This document shows positions 32,701-36,881 of a stretch of 36,881 bases of DNA, one piece after another. The stretch comes from JANXXV01 sp038230275 (GTDB lineage Bacteria > Acidobacteriota > Terriglobia > Bryobacterales > Bryobacteraceae): contig JBBRNO010000053.1 in assembly GCA_038230275.1 (NCBI GenBank), forward strand, positions 1 through 36,881, in the 5' to 3' direction. Made by a program: the position numbers and the translations under genes. Each line of letters opens with the position of its first letter. The first letter of the stretch is position 1. A model generated the notes under the pieces. It was not told the origin of the DNA and did no database searches. It worked only from the letters and a program-made list of their open reading frames with translations.

Positions 32701-32849
32701 TTCTTTGCCGCGGAATCAGGCCCGTGGCAGCGGTTGCACTTGTCGGATAGGATAGGCCGGATGTCGCGATTGAACTCCAGCGGCCGCTCCGCGCCGAACA
32801 CACTTCCGGCTGGAACCAGGAACGCTAAAGCAAGGGTGAAGGATCGCAT
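29754..32849 (-). CDS. PSCyt1-PSCyt2-LamG-PSD1 cytochrome c protein (module 2A)
   Basis: A 1031-residue exported protein and first gene of the four-gene operon. Sec signal RSFTLALAFLVPAGSVFGAE (2-21), then heme motif CNRCH, RMPPVYSG, DUF1549 with NPIDAFVAERLDREGLPP, RVSLDLTGVPATLAE, RYADTNGYQ, and heme motif CARCH followed by NHKYDPF. A LamG domain (about 440-625) reads FSLAAWIYSDAVPDG...GYGVHVNQGRVHV...GLIDDVLVYSRVLPESE. DUF1553 ends LNLDETVTKE. Domain order equals the module 1 protein. Start at ATG 32849 has GAGAG about 9 nt upstream. Likely anchored in the periplasm or on the cell surface; heme-based electron transfer and glycan binding are inferred from the domains, with no assigned reaction. 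Confidence 0.9.
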   Translation of the reverse strand: MRSFTLALAFLVPAGSVFGAERPLEFNRDIRPILSDKCNRCHGPDSAAKKIPLRLDREAAAKSDLGGRRAIVEGDPAASEMIRRITAEKKAVRMPPVYSGLSLTDREIETLRTWIAQGAKWQQHWSFLPPVVPAIPPVKNPAWIRNPIDAFVAERLDREGLPPSPEASKETLLRRVSLDLTGVPATLAELDAFLNDKSPAAYERAVDRLLASPRYGERMAERWLDAARYADTNGYQFDGERVMWRWRDWVIDAFNRNERFDQFTLEQIAGDLLPNATNEQKIATGFNRNHRANTEDGIIPEEYAVEYVVDRVETTSTVFMGVTLGCARCHNHKYDPFTQKEFYQIFAYFNNVPEMGRAMKYGNSPPLVPAPTLEQQSAMQKVELHIHDTEKVLQTQAATIAESQTRWEKTLAKAEPLYWAPSAGLDVAFPFESGETVPGRIGKAASFDGTTVVEALKAGAFDIEDRFSLAAWIYSDAVPDGSIVTKMGDEPKGKGYGVHVNQGRVHVNVTNNWADDAIRLETETTLEAKRWYHIAVTYSGSRMAEGVHVYIDGKPAKVKVELDSLYRPFANAGFRFREPLRIGAGWGKDRRFHGLIDDVLVYSRVLPESEIAGLALGESLQAIAQKPAAARTAVEAAQIHSYFLENTAPAEVHAAYKRLAVLLQEKEALERTFPSVMVMDERPVRKDTFVLVRGAYNVPGEKVEPGVPAALPPLPAGAPANRLGFAKWLIEPANPLLARVTVNRFWQMYFGTGLVKTTEDFGMQGDPPSHPELLDWLATDFMGSGWDVKALQKRIVTSATYRQSSKVTPELTQRDPENRLLARGARYRLPAEMVRDQALFVAGLLVDKVGGPSVKPYQPAGLWKEINMQDGDYAPGAGEDLHRRSLYTFWKRTIAPPMMTNFDSSSREACVVRETRTNTPLQALNLMNDVSFLEAARFLGQRMLKEGGASADSRLQYGFRAVTGHLPSAAEQQILRDSLQYHLDYFSGGKGGAYLKQGVAASDPALNARELAAYSAVGSLLLNLDETVTKE
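29757..29762 (-). promoter_or_regulatory. Ribosome binding site for DUF1501 (module 2A) inside PSD1 3' end
   Basis: AAGGAA on the minus strand encodes the last Lys-Glu of the PSD1 protein and lies 6 nt before ATG 29750, an ideal distance. This is the clearest of the three cases. Confidence 0.75.
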
Positions 32850-32864
32850 CTCAAACGCTCTCTA

Positions 32865-32870
32865 ATTGTA
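32865..32870 (-). promoter_or_regulatory. Possible -10 box of the four-gene PSD1/DUF1501 operon
   Basis: TACAAT on the minus strand (within GTATACAATTAG) lies 15 nt before ATG 32849. No good -35 hexamer is seen. It is the only promoter-like motif found just upstream of the operon. Confidence 0.3.
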
Positions 32871-32941
32871 TACGCTACCGAAAACCATCTGCCCGGCGAA
32901 GCACTGCGGCGTGTGTGGGCGACATGGTAACGATTACAATG

Positions 32942-33097
32942 CTAGTGTACTGTCCGACAAATAACTGGACACAAGAAACAGCTTGCTCACGCGCGCGGCT
33001 CGGTGCCGAACTCGTTGCTGCAACAGTAGTTTCTGAGCCGCGACTGTGAAGGAGCGGTTTCCGGTAGTGTCCACCCAATTTGCGGACACTACACTAG
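32942..33097. mobile_element. MITE-like element or IS remnant with 31-bp terminal inverted repeats
   Basis: The first 31 bases (32942-32972) and the reverse complement of the last 31 (33067-33097) both begin CTAGTGTA, then TGTCCG, CAAAT and TGGACAC, with one mismatch, a small indel and a variable 3-4 nt core. Each end also folds on itself (TGTCC...GGACA). The 156-bp unit encodes no transposase, so it is a non-autonomous element or the fused ends of a deleted insertion sequence. The interior holds the second hairpin repeat. This is the main content of the gene-poor stretch 32850-33270; the rest of that stretch shows only a possible -10 box, a gene fragment at 33122-33196 and otherwise unrecognised sequence. 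Confidence 0.65.
32984..33062. repeat. Second, diverged copy of the hairpin repeat
   Basis: The reverse complement of 33036-33062 aligns with the left arm of the element at 23716 through CCGCTCC-T--AC-GTC-CGGCTC. The start at 32990-33007 matches the same arm through CGGCTCGGT-CC. The left arm here is shortened, so the hairpin is imperfect. It lies inside the terminal-inverted-repeat element. Confidence 0.6.
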
Positions 33098-33107
33098 TTT
33101 CCGGTAG
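33057..33107. repeat. 11-bp direct repeats flanking a palindromic segment
   Basis: GTTTCCGGTAG occurs at 33057-33067 and again at 33097-33107. Between them lies a segment with 9-bp inverted arms (GTAGTGTCC / GGACACTAC). The direct repeats could be a target duplication from insertion of the short palindromic unit, or the result of a recombination event. Confidence 0.55.
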
Positions 33108-33121
33108 CCCCGGCGTAAGGC

Positions 33122-33196
33122 ATGGTAAAACAACCGTTAACGCTCACGCCGGACGACCTGGCGAAAATGCCTCGAGCGAAAAATCAACAAAAGTAG
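33122..33196 (+). pseudogene. Possible relic of a molybdopterin oxidoreductase (sulfite-oxidase type)
   Basis: A 24-codon frame reads VKQPLTLTPDDLAKMPRA and then stops. The pattern P-L-x-L-T-x-D-D-L-x-x-M-P-R is typical of an early segment of sulfite oxidase-like molybdopterin proteins. Nothing recognisable follows in any frame. It is either a short relic or a chance match; its place in a decayed region favours a relic. Confidence 0.35.
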
Positions 33197-33270
33197 CGCG
33201 ATCTTCTTTGGAGCAATCCGTGGACCCGGTTCCGTCGAGAGATCTCCAAGTTCCAAGCAGGCGGCTCGCT

Positions 33271-33744
33271 CTAACTAATGTGACAGTGCGAGAGCCCGCG
33301 TTTTTCCAAATATTGCTGATGATATTCCTCGGCGCGATAAAACGCGGACGCCGGCGTGATCTCCGTCACAATGGGCCCGTGAAGCTTGCCCGACTCCTGC
33401 AAACTATCCTTCGATGCGCGCGCAGCAGCCGCCTCCTCCGGTGTGTGGAAAAAAATCGCCGAGCGGTATTGCGTGCCAACATCCGGCCCCTGCCGATTCA
33501 TCGTCGTCGGATCGTGATTCGTCCAGAAAACATGCAACAGTTCGTCGAATGATACCTTCGCCGGGTCATACTCCACCTGAACCACTTCGGCGTGACCTGT
33601 GTTGCCCGTGCAAACATCTTTGTACGTCGGGTTCTTGAGCGAACCACCAAGGTAACCCACGGCTGTGCCCGTAACTCCAGCCAACTGACGGAATGCCGCT
33701 TCGACACCCCAAAAACAACCTGCGCCAAATGTAGCGATTGCCAT
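33271..33744 (-). CDS. msrA: Peptide methionine sulfoxide reductase A
   Basis: A 157-residue cytoplasmic MsrA. The catalytic motif GCFWG holds Cys10; other family landmarks are GYLGGSLKNPTYKDVCTGNTGHAEVVQVEYDP, FWTNHDPTTMNRQGPDVGTQYRSAIF and FYRAEEYHQQYL. Cys154 near the C-terminus (GLSHCHIS) is the likely recycling cysteine; Cys45 is the conserved VCTG residue. The enzyme reduces the S-epimer of methionine sulfoxide using thioredoxin. ATG 33744 has GGGAG about 9 nt upstream. It is intact although relics and repeats lie on both sides, so it is presumably under selection. No msrB is seen nearby. Confidence 0.97.
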   Translation of the reverse strand: MAIATFGAGCFWGVEAAFRQLAGVTGTAVGYLGGSLKNPTYKDVCTGNTGHAEVVQVEYDPAKVSFDELLHVFWTNHDPTTMNRQGPDVGTQYRSAIFFHTPEEAAAARASKDSLQESGKLHGPIVTEITPASAFYRAEEYHQQYLEKRGLSHCHIS

Positions 33745-33782
33745 ATTGATTGCTCCCGCTACTAGTGTCTCGCAGTTTTTTC

Positions 33783-33965
33783 TTACTCATACCGAAGTGC
33801 CACCACATACGGCAGCGGGCGCAGAATCACCGCGTTCACCACACTGAAGAAGGCTGTCGTCGCGCCAATGCCAAAAGCCAGACACAACACCGCGGCCGCC
33901 GTGAAGCCGGGACTGCGAGCCAGAATACGAACGCCATACCGAAGGTCCTGCAGCAGAGTTTGCAT
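33783..33965 (-). pseudogene. Relic of an ADOP-type MacB-like ABC permease with internal deletion
   Basis: A 60-codon frame whose first 53 residues match the N-terminus of acidobacterial ADOP permeases: LLQDLRYGVRILARSPGFTA, LAFGIGATTAFFSVVNAVILRPLPY. The last residues, VALRYE and stop, match the very C-terminus of the same family. The roughly 750 residues between them (MacB periplasmic core and FtsX domains) are gone, and the two ends are joined in frame at about 33804. The start and its ribosome site (AAGGA) survive, so a single-helix membrane peptide could still be made. It lies 17 bp after the phosphotransferase gene. Confidence 0.85.
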
Positions 33966-33982
33966 AGCTGTCCTTAGGAGGG

Positions 33983-34993
33983 CTATACGACGCGCGGGGA
34001 CAAAGGTTCCGAAAGACGCTCGAAAACTTCACTGGGCCGCGTTGCCGGCTCGTCGAGAAGACTCTGCGCAAATTCCCGGATACGCTGCTTCGTCGCGGGA
34101 TCTCTAATGTACTCCGCCGGAGACTTCCCGTCGATTCGCGCCAACAGCAACAACGGCAGCTGTTCGAAGGTACCCGCTTGCAGAATCGCCGCCGCCTGCG
34201 GAACTGATTGCAGCAGCTTGTTCCAATAAGCCTCGGCGGCCTGCCGATATTGCGCAGCAGCCCCAGGCCGGTGGAAAGCCTTCAGCACCAGGTGATTCAA
34301 TAGAAACGCCGAATCGAACGACGGGTCGCCGTAGTGGATCACTTCAAAATCGATGGCCATCACGGATCCCGAATCCACCATCATGTTCTTCGGACTCCAA
34401 TCGCCGTGCACCAGGCAAACTGGTTGCCCCGTGCATCTCTCAATCGCGCTCTTGAACTTTCCGGCAAGATCCGGGTGCCGTGCGGCGGTCACCTCGTAAT
34501 ACGGATTCAGCCGAAGCTGAGAGAACGCCGTTAAGTCTCCGAACTCCGCCGCCCATTCTTCCGCGCGCCAGCTTACCTGCATGATGGCGGCTTGAATGCG
34601 AGCCACCTTCTCTGCAATTGCCATATCCGCAACGCCACCCATCAATTGCTGTTTCCAAGTGACCGCGCTGGCCGGGGCGGCCGACATCGCGTAAGCGAAA
34701 TTCCGCCGGTCTACGAACAACACCTTGGGCAGCCATCCATCGGGCAGCAGCGGAGCCAACTGGGAAAGCGAAGCGGACTCACGGAAAATACGTTCGCGGT
34801 CGGAGTACCAGTCTTCTTCGACGCGCAGTTTTGGCAGGGACTGCTTCAGCACAAAGCGGCGTCCCGGAACTTCCACCAAAACGACGTGATTACTGATGCC
34901 GCCGCCAAGGGAAGTAGCGGTGATGGAGGCGGCGTCAATTCCCAGCCGCTCCGCGATGTATGCCGGTGTTGCCTGTTCGTCTAATTCGAGCAC
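33983..34993 (-). CDS. Phosphotransferase (APH/MtnK-like kinase fold)
   Basis: A 336-residue protein with the aminoglycoside phosphotransferase/choline kinase fold. LGGGISNHVVLVEVPGRRFVLKQSLPKLRV is the glycine-rich loop and ATP-binding Lys; CLVHGDWSPKNMMV carries the catalytic Asp and metal-binding Asn; AIDFEVIHYGDPSFDSAFLLNHL has the second metal-binding Asp. The D-F-E-h-x-h-x-G-D-P-x-x-D pattern resembles small-molecule kinases such as methylthioribose or homoserine kinases more than drug-resistance enzymes. No Mtn pathway gene is near, so the substrate is unknown. The start is GTG at 34993; no in-frame ATG lies at a sensible place (the upstream ATG is followed by a stop). It diverges from the fourth PSD1 gene over 41 bp. 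Confidence 0.85.
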   Translation of the reverse strand: MLELDEQATPAYIAERLGIDAASITATSLGGGISNHVVLVEVPGRRFVLKQSLPKLRVEEDWYSDRERIFRESASLSQLAPLLPDGWLPKVLFVDRRNFAYAMSAAPASAVTWKQQLMGGVADMAIAEKVARIQAAIMQVSWRAEEWAAEFGDLTAFSQLRLNPYYEVTAARHPDLAGKFKSAIERCTGQPVCLVHGDWSPKNMMVDSGSVMAIDFEVIHYGDPSFDSAFLLNHLVLKAFHRPGAAAQYRQAAEAYWNKLLQSVPQAAAILQAGTFEQLPLLLLARIDGKSPAEYIRDPATKQRIREFAQSLLDEPATRPSEVFERLSEPLSPRVV

Positions 34994-35023
34994 TAAGCCA
35001 TTTTGACTGATGGGGAGTATAAA

Positions 35024-35038
35024 ATGGCTTCAACGTGA
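35024..35038 (+). other. Four-codon mini-cistron overlapping a GTG start
   Basis: ATG GCT TCA ACG TGA is preceded at 6-nt distance by GGGGAG (35012-35017) and its stop TGA overlaps the GTG start of the PSD1 gene (GTGA). The PSD1 start itself has no good ribosome site, so ribosomes could load at the mini-cistron and restart. This is inference from position. Confidence 0.35.
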
Positions 35039-36881
35039 AACTCACCGCCGGATTACTGCTTTTCGCCGCGAGCCTCGCCGCACAGGACTACGTTCGCGAC
35101 GTGCAGCCCATCTTCGCCAAGCGTTGCTATGGATGCCACGGCGGCAAGATGCATATGAGCGAGTTCCGCCTGGACCAAAAAGCGGATGCCCTGCGCGGCG
35201 GCGGCTCCGGCGTGCCGGCCATCGTTCCAGGCAACAGTAAAGACAGCCTGCTGGTGAAGTACATTTCCGGCGCGAATGCGAAGACGGTGATGCCGCCGGC
35301 GGGTGACCGGCTTTCCACGGAACAGATCGCCACCATTGCTGCGTGGATCGATAAGGGCGCCGTATGGCCGGACGAAACGACCGCCGCCGGGGACCCTGCC
35401 AAAAAATCGGCGCGCGATCATTGGGCATTTAAACCGCGCGGCAAAGTTACGCCGCCCATGGTGAAGAATCTGGTTTGGGTGCGTAATCCGATTGATGCGT
35501 TTGTGCTGGCGAAGCTGGAAGCGCGCGGTTGGAAGCCGGCCGCGGAGGCAAGTCCACGGCAGTTGATGCGGCGTACGTATCTCGATCTCACCGGGCTTCC
35601 CCCCACCATCGCCGAACAGGAAGCGTTCATCAAGAATCCCGACCTGAACCGGCTTGCGGCTGATCTGCTCGCCCGCCCCACCTACGGGGAACGTTGGGCG
35701 CGGCACTGGCTGGATCTTGTTCGCTTCGCCGAAACGAACGGTTATGAGCGCGACGCCACCAAGCCTTCCGCCTGGCGCTATCGCGACTACGTCATCCGCG
35801 CGTTCAACGATGACAAGCCGTTCGACCGGTTCACGCTGGAACAAATTGCGGGCGATCTGCTTTCCAATGCGTCGCCGGAAACCATCATCGCCACCGGCTA
35901 CAACCGGCTTGGCCCCTGGGATGACGAACCTTCCGACCCGAAGACCGACCGCTTCGATCAGTTGGACGATATCGTCAGCACCACGTCGCAGGTCTACCTG
36001 GGCCTGACGCTGGGATGCGCTCGCTGCCACAATCATAAATTTGAACCGCTGACCGCAAAGGATTACTACAGCATGGTGGCCGTGTTCATCGGCTTGGAAC
36101 GCCCGCGAAATGGCCGCACCGAACTGGACTTGCCGGTAGGCTCCGCCGCCGATAATGCCGCGTACCTGGAACACAGAACCAAAGTGGACGCGCTGGACAA
36201 ACGGATAGCGGCCGCCAAGAAAGCGAAAGACGATGTCAAGGATCTTGAGCGCGAGTTGAAGGCTCTGCGCGCAGCGGCGCCCGATGTGCCGCTGGCCTAT
36301 TACCTCAACGAAACGAAGCCATTTCCCAAAACCCATTTACTGATTCGCGGCAGTGCATCCAACCCCGGCCCCGAGGTTCAGCCGGCAGTTCCCGCCATCT
36401 TAGTCAAGGAGCAGCCCGATTTTGAAAAACCGCGTCTCGGCCTGGCGCGCTGGTTGGTGAATCCCGAAAATCCATTGGTTGCGCGGGTGATTGTGAACCG
36501 CATCTGGCAGTTCCATTTCGGCGAAGGTCTGGTCCGCACTCCCAGCGATTTCGGCGTCATGGGCCAAAAGCCAAGCCATCCGGAACTGCTCGATTGGCTG
36601 GCGAACTGGTTCATTGACAATGGCTGGTCCATCAAAAAACTGCACCGGCTCATCCTCGCCAGCAACACCTACCGCATGGGCAAACAGCGCAACTCCGCCT
36701 ATGCCACCGAAGACCCGGACGACCTGCTACTTTGGCGCTTCCCCTACACCCGCTTGGAAGTGGAGGCGATTCGCGATTCCATGCTCTCCGTCAGTGGCCG
36801 GCTGAACACCAAGATGTACGGACCCAGCATGTATCCATTCGTTCCGAAAGCGGCGCTGGAAGGCAGCAGCGATCCGGATAA
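35035..36881 (+). CDS. PSCyt1-PSCyt2-PSD1 cytochrome c protein, 5' part (fourth copy)
   Basis: The frame is open from GTG 35035 to the end of the window (615 residues) with no stop. The leader KLTAGLLLFAASLAAQ is a Sec signal. Domain 1 has heme motif CYGCH and VMPPAGDRL; DUF1549 has NPIDAFVLAKLEARGWKP, TYLDLTGLPPTIAEQE, GERWARHWLD, and heme motif CARCH followed by NHKFEPL. In place of LamG there is only a short coiled-coil-like charged stretch (DKRIAAAKKAKDDVKDLERELKA); DUF1553 begins at about residue 460 with RLGLARWLVNPENPLVARVIVNRIW. This is a more compact subtype. By analogy a DUF1501 gene should follow outside the window. Confidence 0.9.
   Translation, partial: MKLTAGLLLFAASLAAQDYVRDVQPIFAKRCYGCHGGKMHMSEFRLDQKADALRGGGSGVPAIVPGNSKDSLLVKYISGANAKTVMPPAGDRLSTEQIATIAAWIDKGAVWPDETTAAGDPAKKSARDHWAFKPRGKVTPPMVKNLVWVRNPIDAFVLAKLEARGWKPAAEASPRQLMRRTYLDLTGLPPTIAEQEAFIKNPDLNRLAADLLARPTYGERWARHWLDLVRFAETNGYERDATKPSAWRYRDYVIRAFNDDKPFDRFTLEQIAGDLLSNASPETIIATGYNRLGPWDDEPSDPKTDRFDQLDDIVSTTSQVYLGLTLGCARCHNHKFEPLTAKDYYSMVAVFIGLERPRNGRTELDLPVGSAADNAAYLEHRTKVDALDKRIAAAKKAKDDVKDLERELKALRAAAPDVPLAYYLNETKPFPKTHLLIRGSASNPGPEVQPAVPAILVKEQPDFEKPRLGLARWLVNPENPLVARVIVNRIWQFHFGEGLVRTPSDFGVMGQKPSHPELLDWLANWFIDNGWSIKKLHRLILASNTYRMGKQRNSAYATEDPDDLLLWRFPYTRLEVEAIRDSMLSVSGRLNTKMYGPSMYPFVPKAALEGSSDPD

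Noticed and set aside
35053..36336. Open frame of 427 codons on the minus strand
   Set aside because: It lies wholly opposite the fourth PSD1 gene, has basic low-information composition and no recognisable domain; it is a GC-rich shadow.
1..36881. CRISPR arrays, tRNA or rRNA genes
   Set aside because: No regularly spaced repeats and no cloverleaf or rRNA-like segments were noticed on reading; a covariance-model scan was not possible here.

Overview
The window looks like a chromosomal segment of an acidobacterium, most likely Bryobacterales / Candidatus Solibacter-like. This is inferred from gene content only: four planctomycete-type cytochrome c (PSCyt1-PSCyt2/DUF1549-PSD1/DUF1553) proteins, three DUF1501 proteins, a relic of an ADOP-type MacB-like permease, a hopanoid glycosyltransferase (HpnB), and many secreted sugar-active proteins with Sec or Tat signals. 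Coding density is high. Convergent genes often share or abut their stop codons, and divergent starts are only 16-63 bp apart.

Layout. 1-5833: a TonB C-terminal fragment, a secreted esterase fused to an SMP-30/gluconolactonase propeller, an AhpD-like protein, D-galactarate dehydratase (garD), a Tat-exported NHL-type propeller and a diiron ferritin-like protein. 5800-8603: a decayed SDR pseudogene, hpnB, and a Tat-exported UxuA-like TIM barrel. 8620-13047: a PSCyt/LamG/PSD1 gene followed directly by DUF1501. 13028-22148: a KirBac-type channel, a DUF1080 protein, a GH95 alpha-L-fucosidase, a metallophosphoesterase, a YihY/BrkB membrane protein, a Tat-exported Gfo/Idh/MocA oxidoreductase, an exported protein of unknown function and an aldose-epimerase-like protein. 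22152-23712: an alpha/beta hydrolase with an altered nucleophile elbow and a frameshifted SGNH/GDSL esterase. 23716-23835: a long hairpin repeat. 23836-32849: a four-gene minus-strand operon made of two tandem PSD1-DUF1501 modules. 32850-33982: a decayed stretch with a MITE-like element, a second hairpin repeat, gene fragments, an intact msrA and the ADOP relic. 33983-36881: a phosphotransferase and a fourth PSD1 gene that runs off the end.

How it may work together (inference). Most products act outside the cytoplasm on sugars: fucosidase, DUF1080 (3-keto-glycoside hydrolase-type), Gfo/Idh/MocA oxidoreductase, UxuA-like dehydratase, lactonase/esterase, epimerase and garD fit stepwise breakdown and oxidation of plant or microbial glycans. 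The PSD1 proteins carry CxxCH heme sites and, in some, glycan-binding-like beta-sandwich domains, so they could accept electrons or tether these reactions. DUF1501 belongs to the alkaline phosphatase clan, is Tat-exported, and is translationally coupled to its PSD1 partner. The most distinctive result is that the last three codons before the stop of every complete PSD1 gene (Thr-Lys-Glu) also spell the Shine-Dalgarno sequence of the DUF1501 gene that follows. No tRNA, rRNA or CRISPR array was seen.
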